In this document: one piece after another, positions 11,446 to 22,644 of the stretch | Position numbering within the stretch: position 1 is the stretch's first letter | Layout of the letters: each line of letters starts with the position of its first letter | DNA from: Sthenelais limicola | Taxonomy: Eukaryota > Annelida > Polychaeta > Phyllodocida > Sigalionidae | Direction of reading: 5' to 3' | NCBI GenBank assembly: GCA_942159475.1 | Contig: OW804097.1 | Location: 10,665,172-10,729,171 of the forward strand | Length of the DNA: 64,000 nucleotides | The notes under the pieces: generated by a model | Databases searched by the model: none | What the model saw: the letters and a program-made list of their open reading frames with translations, nothing else | What the model was told of the DNA's origin: nothing | Translations under genes and position numbers: made by a program

Positions 11446-11680
11446 GGGTCAGATTTTCAGAAAATGTACAATTGGCAGTTGTACACATTTAGGAAATTCT
11501 GCTAAATTAGGCTGAAAAATGATGAATACTGGGTATATCTGAGTAAATTTGGTGTCGCATTGATTTTCAGTATCAGTTCTGTTATGTTAAATTGCATTTT
11601 GAGGCTCATTTTTATCTTAAATGTGGGCTATTTGAGAGGATTGATGAAGGGGAATTGTACATTTTCTGAAAATCTGACCC
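11446..11680 (+). mobile_element. MITE-A copy, subfamily A, intact
   Basis: A 235-bp copy with both terminal repeats, flanked by ATAT on each side. This is a good reference copy for the subfamily. Confidence 0.92.
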
Positions 11681-11813
11681 ATATACATATAAACTGGGAC
11701 TTGGGTAATCAATGTAATACATTAACGTCCCCTCTCATGTGTGGTTAATTTGATATGAAGTATGTGTGTGTACTGCCTACTGTACTGGCGCGGGAGTTTA
11801 AAGCTATCAACTT

Positions 11814-12067
11814 GGGTGAAGTCACCAGAAAATGTACAATTCACTTTCACCAATCCTCTCAAATAACCCAAATATTGGACGAAAATAAAGTTCAAAAGAC
11901 AGTTCAACCTAACCAAACAGATTGCTAGAATCAATGCAATGCCGAATATACTCGAATTTACCGAGTATTGACCCAATTGCAGCATAATTTAGAAACTTGT
12001 ACTAAATATATATAACAATATATTAATAAAACAGCTGCCAATTGTACATTTTCTGAAAATCTGACCC
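11814..12067 (-). mobile_element. MITE-A copy, subfamily B
   Basis: It starts with the variant end GGGTGAAGTCACCAGAAAAT and finishes with TTCTGAAAATCTGACCC. An AT-rich insertion of about 25 bp lies near 12,005-12,032. Confidence 0.88.
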
Positions 12068-12162
12068 ACTTTGTATTCTGTGCGGCCGCTCCTGAAGGTG
12101 TAACGTATGGAGCGTGCTAAATGTGGAGTGAATTGACACATGAAGAAACATGTCTATGTGTG

Positions 12163-14729
12163 AAGTGCAAGGGGGGCAACAAGGGTTAGAGGGAAAGGGG
12201 AGAATGGCGGAGTACAAGGGGGGCAACAAGGGTTAGAGGGAAAGGGGAGAATGGGGGAGTACAAGGGGGGCAACAAGGGTTAGAGGGAAAGGGGAGAATG
12301 GGGGAGTACAAGGGGGGCAACAAGGGTTGGAGGGAAAGGGGAGAATGGGGGAGTGCAAGGGGGCAACATGGGTTGGAAGGAAAGGGAGGAATGGGGGTGT
12401 GCAAGGGGGGCAACAAGGGTTAGAGGGAAAGGGGAGAATGGGGGAGTGCAAGGGGGGCAACAAGGGTAAGAGGGAAAGGGGAGAATGGGGGAGTGCAAGG
12501 GGGGCAACAAGGGTTAGAGGGAAAGGGGAGAATGGGGGAGTACAATGGGGGCAACAAGGGTTGGAGGGAAAGGGGAGAATGGGGAAGTACAAGGGGGGCA
12601 ACAAGGGTTGGAGGGAAAGGGGAGAATGGGGGAGTGCAAGGGGGGCAACAAGGGTTAGAGGGAAAGGGGAGAATGGGGGAGTGCAAGGGGGGCAACAAGG
12701 GTTAGAGGGAAAGGGGAGAATGGGGGAGTGCAACGGGGGCAACAAGGGTTAGAGGGAAAGGGGAGAATGGGGAAGTGCAAGGGGGGCAACAAGGGGGGCA
12801 ACAAGGGGGGCAACAAGGGGGGCAACAAGGGGGCAACAAGGGGGGCAACAAGGGGAGCAACAAGGGTTAGAGGGAAAGGGGAGAATGGGAAGTGCAACGG
12901 GGGCAACAAGGGTAGGAGGGAAAGGGGAGAATGGGGAAGTGCAAGGGGGGCAACAAGGGTTAGAGGGAAAGGGGAGAATGGGGGAGTGCAAGGGGAGCAA
13001 CAAGGGTTGGAGGGAAAGGGGAGAATGGGGAAGTGCAAGGGGGGCAACAAGGGTTAGAGGGAAAGGGGAGAATGGGGAAGTGCAAGGGGGGCAACAAGGG
13101 TTAGAGGGAAAGGGAAGAATGGGGAAGTACAAGGGGGGCAACAAGGGTTAGAGGGAAAGGGGAGAATGGGGAAGTACAAGGGGGGCAACAAGGGTTAGAG
13201 GGAAAGGGGAGAATGGGGGCTTGCAAGGGGGGCAACAAGGGTTAGAGGGAAAGGGGAGAATGGGGAAGTGCAAGGGGGGCAACAAGGGTTGGAGGGAAAC
13301 GGGAGAATGGGGAAGTACAAGGGGGGCAACAAGGGTTAGAGGGAAAGGGGAGAATGGGGGAGTGCAAGGGGGGCAACAAGGGTTAGAGGGAAAGGGGAGA
13401 ATGGGGGAGTGCAAGGGGAGCAACAAGGGTTGGAGGGAAAGGGGAGAATGGGGAAGTGCAAGGGGAGTAACAAGGGTTAGAGGGAAAGGGGAGAATGGGG
13501 GAGTGCAAGGGGGGCAACAAGGGTTAGAGGGAAAGGGGAGAATGGGGGAGTGCAAGGGGAGCAACAAGGGTTGGAGGGAAAGGGGAGAATGGGGGAGTAC
13601 AAGGGGGGCAACAAGGGTTAGAGGGAAAGGGGAGAATGGGGAAGTACAAGGGGGGCAACAAGGGTTAGAGGGAAAGGGGAGAATGGGGGAGTGCAAGGGG
13701 GGCAACAAGGGTTAGAGGGAAAGGGGAGAATGGGGGAGTGCAAGGGGAGCAACAAGGGTTAGAGGGAAAGGGGAGAATGGGGGAGTGCAAGGGGGGCAAC
13801 AAGGGTTAGAGGGAAAGGGGAGAATGGGGGAGTGCAAGGGGGGCAACAAGGGTTGGAGGGAAAGGGGAGAATGGGGGAGTGCAAGGGGGGCAACAAGGGT
13901 TAGAGGGAAAGGGGAGAATGGGGGAGTGCAAGGGGAGCAACAAGGGTTGGAGGGAAAGGGGAGAATGGGGAAGTGCAAGGGGAGTAACAAGGGTTAGAGG
14001 GAAAGGGGAGAATGGGGGAGTGCAAGGGGGGCAACAAGGGTTAGAGGGAAAGGGGAGAATGGGGGAGTGCAAGGGGAGCAACAAGGGTTGGAGGGAAAGG
14101 GGAGAATGGGGAAGTGCAAGGGGAGTAACAAGGGTTAGAGGGAAAGGGGAGAATGGGGGAGTGCAAGGGGAGCAACAAGGGTCGGAGGGAAAGGGGAGAA
14201 TGGGGGAGTGCAAGGGGGGCAACAAGGGTTAGAGGGAAAGGGGAGAATGGGGGAGTGCAAGGGGGGCAACAAGGGTTGGAGGGAAAGGGGAGAATGGGGG
14301 AGTGCAAGGCGGGCAACAAGGGTTGGAGGGAAAGGGGAGAATGGGGGAGTACAAGGGGGGCAACAGGGGTTCGAGGGAAAGGGGAGAATGGGGGAGTGCA
14401 AGGCGGGCAACAAGGGTTGGAGGGAAAGGGGAGAATGGGGAAGTACAAGGGGGGCAACAAGGGTTGGAGGGAAAGGGGAGAATGGGGGAGTGCAAGGGGG
14501 GCAACAAGGGTTGGAGGGAAAGGGAGGAATGGGGGAGTGCAAGGGGGGCAACAAGGGTTAGAGGGAAAGGGGAGAATGGGGGAGTGCAAGGGGGGCAACA
14601 AGGGTTGGAGGGAAAGGGGAGAATGAGGGAGTGCAAGGGGGGCAACAAGGGTTGGAGGGAAAGGGGAGAATGGTGGAGTGCAAGGGGGGCACAACAAGGG
14701 TTAGAGGGAAAGGGGAGAATGGGGGAGAA
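12163..14729 (+). repeat. 47-bp G-rich minisatellite, about 53 units
   Basis: The unit reads GGTTAGAGGGAAAGGGGAGA, then ATGGGGGAGTGCAAGGGG, then GGCAACAAG. Each unit holds at least four G-runs with loops of 3-5 bases, the layout of a G-quadruplex. Units differ at a few positions (GGTTGG for GGTTAG, GAAG for GGAG). At about 12,781-12,867 a 12-bp part, CAACAAGGGGGG, is itself repeated 6-7 times. Long reading frames on both strands are by-products. Confidence 0.95.
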
Positions 14730-14771
14730 GGTTCTGGAGGAAAAGTGTTTGTCACCGCGTTGTTAATAAAT

Positions 14772-14987
14772 GGGTCAGATCTTTAGATAATGTACAATCG
14801 GCAGATCTACTCATTTAGTAAATTCTGCTAAATTAGGCTGCAATTTGGTCAATACTAGATAAATTCGAGTATATTTATCATTGCATTGATTCTAGCAATG
14901 TGTTTGGTTAGGTTGAACTGTATTTTAAACTTTATTTTCGTCTGAATTGGTGAAGCTGAATTGTACATTTTCTGGCCAATTTATCCC
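14772..14987 (+). mobile_element. MITE-A copy, subfamily B
   Basis: The left end is GGGTCAGATCTTTAG. The right end is the variant TTTTCTGGCCAATTTATCCC. A small deletion removes the GGGTTATTTGAGAGG block. Confidence 0.85.
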
Positions 14988-15356
14988 AGACGTTCTGTAA
15001 TAAACCATTCGCCCTATGTACCTCTATGTACATATGACTCCGCTTGCTGACAAATTGCCTTTAATTTAGATTCTTTTATTTTGGCACAGTATATTGGGGT
15101 CAGTAATGGGTAACCAAGAGATGCAATAACCTATAACTGATGTTTAGTTTAAAGAGCTGCTTGGAAGGTCTCCAGTGGAGAGGGAGCTTGTCCTCTTCTT
15201 GATTTATATTAATGTATATGTTCTCTGGATAAAAGTTAAATATAATTAAGTAAATAATAATAAAGCTGCACTTTCATTTCTACTTTTTGTTCCATTTTTT
15301 TCCAATCCATCTAAAAGTCATTTGACCACAATTTTGGAGGATTTTGTCCAGTTGGT
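14988..15356. other. Stretch with no supported gene
   Basis: AT-rich sequence without a recognisable motif or repeat. Confidence 0.5.
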
Positions 15357-15753
15357 ATTTTTTTTTTTTTTTAAACAAACTTTATTCAGGTTGATAAATT
15401 TGGCATATGCCAACTCGTTAATGTGGCTCGGGATACTCCCGGTAATCCACCACACCCTGAAATCTGAAATGTCTTTATTACAATTAATAAATGTGTGTGT
15501 CAAAACATTATTAACATAATCTCATTGTACAATCGGTTGGATGATTGGAATGATGATGATGAGGTTGGGGGGGGGGGAAGGGGGGGTTAATAATTTTTCA
15601 TTAGAATATAGGTTGGGTACTTTCAATGGTCGTAGTTCCTATACATGGGGCAGAGTACAGTAGGTGAAGTTAGACTTAGGACTAGAAGTTGGGTATAACA
15701 ATCAATTTGTTCAGTATATCTCTTTTTAGAGCTGCTTTGAAGTTGTCGGTCGA

Positions 15754-15960
15754 CTAGATCGTTTTGTATTTCCTATGTAGGTTGTTCCACCAGAGGATAC
15801 CCGAATAGCTTAGTGATTTTTGGTAGGATGACATAATTGGCCTATTCACTTCAAAGTTTAACTCTCGATCTTCTCTGAAATGATATACGCCATCAACTTT
15901 TCTCTTTTCAATCCAGTTAACTCTCGGATAATGCAGTTGTTTGTGATAAAATTTCATCAA
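15754..15960 (-). pseudogene. LINE ORF2 fragment, C-terminal part 2
   Basis: It continues the previous fragment after a frameshift. The sequence SLSYSGILWWNNLHRKYKT matches the SxxYxGxxLWNxLP-like C-terminus common in LINE ORF2 proteins. Confidence 0.7.
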
Positions 15961-16286
15961 TTGAAAAAGATGCGTTCCTTAACTGTCATGGTTTTTGTTT
16001 GATAGTGCAAGTCTGTGGCACTGTGCCATCTGGGTTTCATTTTGGCAAATCGTAACGACTTATTTTGTAAGATTTGTAACTTATCCAGGGTAGCCTTGGA
16101 GCAATTTAGATAACATGTGTTCCCATAATCCAGATAGCTGAGTACCATCGACTTGACGAGGAGTAGCCTAGTGTGGCTATCCAGGGCAAATCTGTTGACA
16201 TATAAGTTATACAGGCGGGCATTTGCCCTTGATACAACTTGGTTTGCCATGTCATTGAAATTAAGTTTTTTTAAGTATTGCAACAT
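15957..16286 (-). pseudogene. LINE ORF2 fragment, post-RT region part 1
   Basis: The translation has the pattern seen after the reverse transcriptase fingers and palm: LYNLYVNRFALDSHTRLLLV, SYLDYGN, then KLQILQNKSLRFAK. No YADD motif is present because the copy is truncated. It stops at a TGATGA overlap with the next fragment, so a frameshift separates the two parts. Confidence 0.75.
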
Positions 16287-16290
16287 TGCA

Positions 16291-16954
16291 GCCTCTAAAA
16301 CACCACCATTTCAATTTGGAGGACCCGCCCAAATACTTTCCAGTGAGGACTTGACTTATTATCACTCACTGGCGGCTGATTTGGCTTGACTAATTTGCCT
16401 TTAAACTTGTATATATACATATATCGTACTTTTATTCAGACATCACCGTAAATACATCAGAAAGGAAAGTGTCCCTCAGAATTCTGTTCTTCCAGGCCTC
16501 CCCCAAGGTAAAATTTGTTTTGGTGTAATAACTGAGAATGCGGCTTTAAATGGGGGAACAATCTAGACCCTGAAACCAGAAACATTGAATCTTACGAACG
16601 TTTTAAGGCCCTAACCAAGGCTGAAAGCTTGTTACCCTTATATATTTAATTTTACTTAGTGTGCTCCTATTCCTCATCATCTCATCCATCACCTTAGCAT
16701 TCTCTAGTCCTTTAGATAGTCTCTCCTTTAGATAGTCTCTTTCCCTATACAGCTACATGAAGAAAGTCAAGGTCTATAAGGTAATGGCCAACTTACCAGA
16801 CTTAGCTAGACTAAGACTGAGGCTATTTCCTACTGATTCAATATACTATCGACTTTATCTATTTGATTGTCTGTATGTCTGTACTACATTGTTATTTATG
16901 TATATTGACTGATAAACACTCCTAATAAAAAAAAATACAGTCCGGATTGAATTT
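16291..16954. other. Stretch with a possible retroposon tail
   Basis: A CCTAATAAAAAAAAA end at about 16,920-16,935 suggests the 3' end of a plus-strand retroposed sequence. The body is not recognisable. Confidence 0.35.
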
Positions 16955-17777
16955 CCATGAGTGACTTTGAATCTTGATTTGCATGGAATTATGGGAGTTG
17001 TATGTCAGTGTAAAAAAGGTATGGAAAACATGTTATGTTCAGCATGAAATATTTAACAAGACGTTACAATACAAAGCATATCTACATTCAAACTTTATTT
17101 AAATTTAAATGTCTTGGCCGTAAAAGAATTTAAAAAAACAAAACAAAAAACCCAGTGATCTTACAGCAATAGGGAGCATAAGTTATCCACAACAGCGATT
17201 TTTTGAGTCGCGCTACTGGAGCAGTTTCATGACGTCATGTAGACATGCGCGCGAACCTCCCATAGCCCCACCATTGCGGAGATAAATAATTTCTGTTTGT
17301 TCATCAATCATATAGTTTTATGAGTTCTAACTTACATATATCCATCTTTATAGGCAAATGATTTCAACTATAGCCTTCATAATCGTCAAACCGTTACTGG
17401 GGTGATGTATAGAGTGAGTATTTATCGCCCCAATGATAACTCTATGGGGATTATTTACTTCCGGTCCACACATCGGTACAACTATGCAACTAATTTTTAT
17501 TACTTTGCGCCCTGCCGCCATGACACTTACGCGCCCTGCCGCCATTTGTTTTACATGGTGCCATAAAATAAAACTTGATCTTTCCCACCATGCATTTGGT
17601 TGTTATGAAAAAAAATGTATTAAAAAAAATAGACCATTTACAGAATCTATGATATAGGTGAAAACATTCTTGCCATTTTTGATGAAAATGTTGTTAAAAA
17701 CTTGTATGTCAGATTTGAACTTTATCCATCCCAGCATGCACTGTAATAGACATGCACAGTTAGAGATGCAAATCCCC
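16955..17777 (+). mobile_element. MITE-C copy, interrupted
   Basis: MITE-C is the name used here for a family of about 345 bp, flanked by TA, starting GGGGAGTTGCATAGCC and ending GGCACATGCAACTCCCC. Here the left body lies at about 16,960-17,060 and the right body resumes at about 17,570 and ends at 17,777. About 500 bp of unrelated sequence lies between, with a short direct repeat GCGCCCTGCCGCCAT. Confidence 0.6.
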
Positions 17778-18140
17778 TATTAGTTGTGACGTTGTAAGGC
17801 AATGCAATAGGAGAGCCCAGTTGTGTTGTATTCCAGGAAAATCGCAAGTCGCAAAATCTTTCAAAGTGATTTATTCACAGGTTCTCATTGTAGGAATGTA
17901 TTGATTTCCAGGGTATCTAATGCCCTTATTCGTATGAATAAATTTACTAAATTTTGAGACTGAGACTGAGATTTTGATATTAATGCATTTATTAGCTCAT
18001 CTTATAGAGTATATCTAACTAATTTACTAGTATATATGTCCACCCAGAAATATTGCAAACATTGTTTTCAAAAATAGAGATATCAAACTTAAAATATAGT
18101 TCTAAATACTTATCAGATATCCAAGTGTTTATTATCATTA

Positions 18141-18583
18141 AGGTGCAATTCCACTGACTCGCTCTTTTGGCCCGCTCATGGCCCGCTGTTTTAATTTCCA
18201 TAAGCGCCTAACAAGCACAGATTGAGCGCAGCCAGAGCAGTCCAATAGAATCAGTTAATACACTTTCTATATGCTCTTAAAAACTCCTTTTTGCACTTCT
18301 TTAGAAGAGCGCAGGACGTTGCGCTAATATCTGATGTGTTTGATATGAGCGCAACTACACAGCACTCTTTCCACGTCTTTTAGTAGCAATCCAAGAGCGC
18401 AATTAGAGTGGACCGAGTGATTTACCATTGATTTCATGAGGAAAGAAGCAAACCAGTAGAATCGCTTTGCGCTTGTATTGCACTAAAAATATAGTGGATG
18501 AAGAGTGAATGACAAGCGCAATATGAACAAGCGGAGCAAGAGCGAGCCATGAGCACAGATAAGCAAACCAGTGGAATCAGACC
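18141..18583. mobile_element. MITE-D copy 1
   Basis: MITE-D is a roughly 440-bp element with ends AGGTGCAATTCCACTG and CCAGTGGAATCAGACC. The interior is rich in GAGCGC and GCGCTC. TTA flanks it on both sides. It has no coding frame of note. Confidence 0.8.
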
Positions 18584-18586
18584 TTA

Positions 18587-19023
18587 AGGTGCAGTTTCAC
18601 TGAATCGCTCTTTTGGTCCGCTCTTGTTCTGCTCTTTTATTTCTCCAGAGTGCATAACAAGCAATGTTAGAGCAAAACCGGAGCGGACCAATGGGATCGC
18701 TTAATATACTTTCTATATGCACATAAAATATGATGTCTGCGCTTCTTTCTGATGTTGCGCTCATATCTGTTGTGTTTGATATGAGCGCAACTACATGACG
18801 CCTTTTATGCCTGTTTAAGTAGCGGTCCAAGAGCGCAATGGGAGCGGACCAAGAGATTTGCCATTGATTTCATAAGGAAAGAAGCAAACCAGTGGAATCG
18901 CTCTGCGCTTGTATTGCACTAAAAATAAAAGTGGATGAAGAGCAAATGAAAAGCATACTATGAAGAAGCAAAGCAAGAGCGAGCCATGAGCGCAGATACA
19001 AGCCATCCAGTGGACACGCACTC
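18587..19023. mobile_element. MITE-D copy 2, in tandem with copy 1
   Basis: It has the same ends and GC-containing interior as copy 1. The two copies share the TTA at 18,584-18,586 and a further TTA follows at 19,024-19,026, so the second insertion probably used the target duplication of the first. Confidence 0.8.
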
Positions 19024-19386
19024 TTAGAATCGGCTTGATCTAATCTTTTCAAATATGATGATATTTCAAAATCATTTTTTTGCGACTTGTGACTCATTTT
19101 CCTGTAACACATCACATATTTAATGTCAATGGGTCTCATATTGTTTAATATTAATTAATTGCAATTTCGATCTAAAAAGCATTTCACCTGTGATGGTAAC
19201 ATTTTTATCTGTGTTAAAGTTTGTCCATTAAAGAGAACATGAGCCTGTCCCCCCCGGGAGGCCTGCAGACTGACATGTGTATCAAGGCCCACCAGAAGAA
19301 GTTAATTAGGTTGTTGTTTCTGGGCAGGGTGGCTGCCCACAAAGTGTGCACTTAATCAAGCCTACAAGAGGATATTGAAGATTCAG

Positions 19387-19580
19387 GTCAGGTATATAAA
19401 ATAGACAATTGGCAGCTCTACACATTTAGTCAATTCTGCTAAATTAGGCTGGAAAATGATGAATACTGGGTATATCTGAGTATATTTGGTGTCGCGTTGT
19501 TTTATAGTATCTGTTCCGTTATGTTAAACTGCATTTTGAAGCTCATTTCTGTCTTAAATGAGGGTTATTTGAGGGAATTC
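19387..19580 (+). mobile_element. MITE-A copy, subfamily A, right-truncated
   Basis: The body matches subfamily A through GGGTTATTTGAG and stops there. The left terminal repeat is worn. Confidence 0.7.
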
Positions 19581-19708
19581 CCCAAAAAGAGGAGTCGGCA
19601 ACCCAAGACTAAATAAAACTTTTGAAAAAAATTGTTCTTGTATAATTATACTATACAAACTCATGGTCGTTCTGAAATAGCGTATCAGTGCCTCGTTTCA
19701 TAACTAAA

Positions 19709-19906
19709 ACCCTGCCCACACACAGCCGATTTTTAGCCCGATTGCCCCCCGATTTTGGTCTCCGATGAATCCTAGGATTTCATTTCCAATCCTGGTTTAT
19801 GTTATTTCAAGAACATAAACCAGGATTTGAAATGAAGTCATAGGATTCATTGGGAGACCAAAATCGGGTGGCAATGGGGGAAAAATCGGCTGTGTGTGGG
19901 CAGGGT
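19709..19906. mobile_element. Foldback element, copy 1
   Basis: Two 95-bp arms (19,709-19,803 and 19,812-19,906) are nearly perfect inverted repeats around an 8-bp loop. The outer ends are ACCCTGCCCACACACAGCCG and its complement. There is no room for a gene, so this is a pure hairpin element. Confidence 0.9.
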
Positions 19907-20015
19907 CTAACGCAGCCAGCGTTTCAGGACTCAAAGACAGTCGTTACCAAATAAAGATATATAAGACATATTTTAACACAGCCCATGCTAAGGGCAAAGA
20001 TCGACGTCTACGTAG

Positions 20016-20172
20016 ATTTGGCTCCCAATTGCCCCACGATTTGGGCCTCCTGATGAATCCTTAGATTTCATTTCAAACCATGGTTTATGTCATCTCAAAA
20101 ACATAAACCAGGATTTGAAATGAAATCCTAAGACTCATCAAGAGACCCAAATCGTTGGACAATCGGGGCCTA
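20016..20172. mobile_element. Foldback element, copy 2, degraded
   Basis: Arms of about 72 bp are related to copy 1 100 bp upstream: both contain GATTTGG- or GATTTTGG-type blocks, a GATGAATCC block, and CTGGTTTATGT or TGGTTTATGT at the loop side. The outer ends differ from copy 1. Confidence 0.8.
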
Positions 20173-20175
20173 ATA

Positions 20176-20521
20176 GGGGATTTGCATAGCCGCCATTTTG
20201 CATCTTATTCGCATGGAATTATGGGACTAATGGTACAGTCTAAAATCTATAGAAAACATGCCATGTTCAGCATGGAATATTTGTTAATGCTCTAATGTCA
20301 ATATATATATATATGTGTTATACATGTTTCTATGACACAAGTCCACATCTTTCCCATCATGCATTTGGTTTTCATAGATCATTTATACAAGCTCTGATTT
20401 TGGGGAAACATTCTTGCAATTTTTGATAAAAATGTTGCGAAATATTTATATGTCAGATTTCAACAGAATGCATCCCAGCATGCACTGCAGTGGACATGTG
20501 CAGTGGCACATGCAACTCCCC
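20176..20521 (+). mobile_element. MITE-C copy, full length
   Basis: TA dinucleotides flank GGGGATTTGCATAGCC on the left and GCACATGCAACTCCCC on the right. The interior has the CATGCCATGTTCAGCATGG palindromic block typical of the family. Confidence 0.88.
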
Positions 20522-20603
20522 TATTGCCCATGTGTGTGTCTGCCCTAACATTGCGTTATGATAATGAACGTGCGCTAAATTTATCACTACCTCACCCATA
20601 GTT

Positions 20604-20838
20604 GGGTCAGATTTTCAGAAAGTGTACAATTGGCAGCTGTACACTTTTAGTGAATTCTGCAAAATAAGCCTGCAATTTGGTCAATACTAGGTAAATTCGA
20701 GTATATATGGCATTGCATTGATTCTAGCAATCTGTTTGGTTAGGTTGAACTGTATTTTGAACTTTATTTTCGTCTGAAATTTGGGTTATTTGAGAGAATT
20801 GGTGAGAGTGAATTGTACATTTTCTGAAAATCTGACCC
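20604..20838 (+). mobile_element. MITE-A copy, subfamily B, with AGTT target duplication
   Basis: A 235-bp intact copy flanked by AGTT on both sides. The non-ATAT duplication helps to define the target-site length. Confidence 0.92.
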
Positions 20839-21061
20839 AGTTGTGCTACCATAATGGACACGTGCTGTGTTAGATATGAAACGCCCTACAGACTTTCCCG
20901 TTATTTCCTGGACATTCTTAAATAATAACTTTCCTGAACCCATCCTTGTTATTACAATAACATGCTGAACGTGTTTGGTTCTCTAGAATTAGCAGGATTA
21001 GCCACTCTCACCACGTCAACACATTCCTTCCTTGTCTCTGGTATAACATCAGCAGACTTTT
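20839..21061. other. Spacer with no supported gene
   Basis: No frame with a known motif and no repeat recurring in the window. Confidence 0.45.
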
Positions 21062-21340
21062 GTATATATATATATATAATAACTTTTATTCAGTATCAGC
21101 TTACATGTCATCACTATTACAATCATATACCAAATGGGAAATAAAACTCTGCGGAGCAGATCTTCCGTAGTGTCCGATAAATTATTTGTTATTTCAATTA
21201 GGTATTGTCCGATTGTTCTTTCCGAGCGATACTTGATTTCCAAGTACGAGTGTTCTCTTTTAAAGCCTGTAGATCAAGCCAAGTGTCATATTATTTTCCC
21301 AATAAGGACTTTGCTCGTGTAGAAACAGAGGCAAAGTATC
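21062..21340 (-). mobile_element. LINE 3' UTR fragment, minus strand
   Basis: Read on the minus strand it ends in CTGAATAAAAGTTATTATAT with a TA run, the same tail type as the LINE at 50,024. The upstream boundary is uncertain. Confidence 0.5.
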
Positions 21341-21550
21341 AGATCGAAGTAGGTTACTTATAGTGTTCGTCTGCTAGCTGATAGAATAATCAAATTCGAT
21401 AACAAATCATCATTTCATACAGTTTCAATTTCCCCTCCCCTGTCGATATAAGTCGACCATTAGTCTCACAGATCTTACATGTCTGTTTACTTCCCCCCCC
21501 TAAATCCCCACATGTACATGTCAAAGTATAACAGATGAGGTGGATTATAT

Positions 21551-21730
21551 GGGTGAAGCCACCAGAAAATGTACAATTCTGCTTCCCCAATCCCCTCAAA
21601 TAACACAAATTTCAGACGAAAATAATGTTCAAAACGGTCTGTACGCCCAGAGACGTCCCAAGGCCGCTAAAATCCTCGTTGTTTATTGCTATAACAGCTG
21701 CCAATTGTACATTTTCTGAAAATCTGACCC
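21551..21730 (-). mobile_element. MITE-A copy, subfamily B, with replaced centre
   Basis: The two ends are intact and flanked by ATAT, but the central third is replaced by unrelated sequence containing GTACGCCCAGAGACGTCCC. The copy is 180 bp long. Confidence 0.85.
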
Positions 21731-21861
21731 ATATAAGATATGACCGAAAGGATCAGGTTTAAGAATTAAACTTGGGGTATTAGTATCTGCAGATGTCAGA
21801 TGAGACGGTGATTTTGAGTCTTTTTAATTTTTTTAAAAAAAAATGTTTATTTAGTATAATA

Positions 21862-22207
21862 GGGGACTTGCATAGCCGCCATTTTGAATCTTGATTCGCA
21901 TGGAATTATGGGACTAATGATAGAGTCTAAAATCAATAGAAAACATGCCATGTTCAGCATGGGATATTTATCAATGCTCTAATGTTAATATCCATGTGTT
22001 ACACATGTTTCCATAACACACATCCCCATCTTTCCCATCATGCAGTTGGCTTTCATAGATTATTTATACAAGCTATGATATTGGTGAAAACATTCTTGCC
22101 ATCTTTGATAAAAGTGTTGCTAAATAGTTCTCAGTTTCTCAGATTTCAACCGAATCCACCCCATGATGCACTTCAACAGACATGCGCAGTGGCACACGCA
22201 ACTCCCC
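21862..22207 (+). mobile_element. MITE-C copy, full length
   Basis: TA-flanked GGGGACTTGCATAGCC and CACGCAACTCCCC ends, with the standard family interior. Confidence 0.88.
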
Positions 22208-22390
22208 TATTGGAATTAGAAGCCGGCGTGGGTGGAGGCAAGATATCTGTACATATATGATTTAATCCTGGGATACAGATACTCGTAGGAAAGTAATATG
22301 AACATTTTCAGTCGAGAAGCATGGAGAATATATGATAGTGATCTTACATAGAAGGCCATGCTATTAGACTAGTTCCTTTTTACAATATAT

Positions 22391-22500
22391 ATGTATATAC
22401 AGGTTAACTAACGAGTTGGTTGAAGGAGCGTGAATATTGCACAAGTTGCGTAGCATACATGATTTATTATACATGCTTTCAATCATCAAAATAGAAAAAA
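22391..22500 (+). repeat. Dispersed repeat, copy 1 of 2
   Basis: CAGGTTAACTAACGAGTTGG, GAAGGAGCGTGAATATTGCA and GCTTTCAATCAT recur at 41,683-41,745. Boundaries are uncertain. Confidence 0.65.
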
Positions 22501-22644
22501 AATCGAGTCATAAATTTAAATTTTACCAATAATCTTAGCAAAAAAACAGATTGGTTGCCATGACAACCTCACGTAAATCACTAGTGAAATACGCACTATG
22601 CGTAAATCACTCTAGATACGTTCTTTTCAGAGCAATGCGTGTAT

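Larger units (their letters stand above)
15357..16290 (-). mobile_element. 5'-truncated LINE, minus strand
   Basis: A minus-strand reverse transcriptase C-terminal region (16,286 to 15,754) is followed by a 3' UTR and a poly(A) tail, seen as a T-run at 15,358-15,372. Just before the tail lie CTGAATAAAG, the perfect palindrome TTGGCATATGCCAA and a CGGGAGTATCCCG hairpin, which may be 3'-end recognition structures. Confidence 0.75.
17823..19115 (+). mobile_element. MITE-B copy split by two MITE-D insertions
   Basis: MITE-B is the name used here for a family of about 405 bp with ends GTGATGTGTTTCAGGAAAAT and ATTTTCCTGAAACACATCAC. The body breaks at 18,140 in ATCATTA and resumes at 19,027 with GAATCGGCTTGATC, exactly where the uninterrupted consensus continues. 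Confidence 0.85.

Noticed and set aside
6491..14729. CRISPR-like arrays
   Set aside because: Units are directly adjacent without unique spacers, the genome is animal, and no cas genes occur.
12163..14729. Interstitial telomere array
   Set aside because: GGGTTAGAGGG occurs once per 47-bp unit, not as a hexamer run.
12186..14766. Many overlapping frames of 70-218 codons on both strands
   Set aside because: They are translations of the 47-bp minisatellite in all frames (for example SPFPLTLVAPL and GNKGWRERGEW) and carry no independent evidence of being genes.
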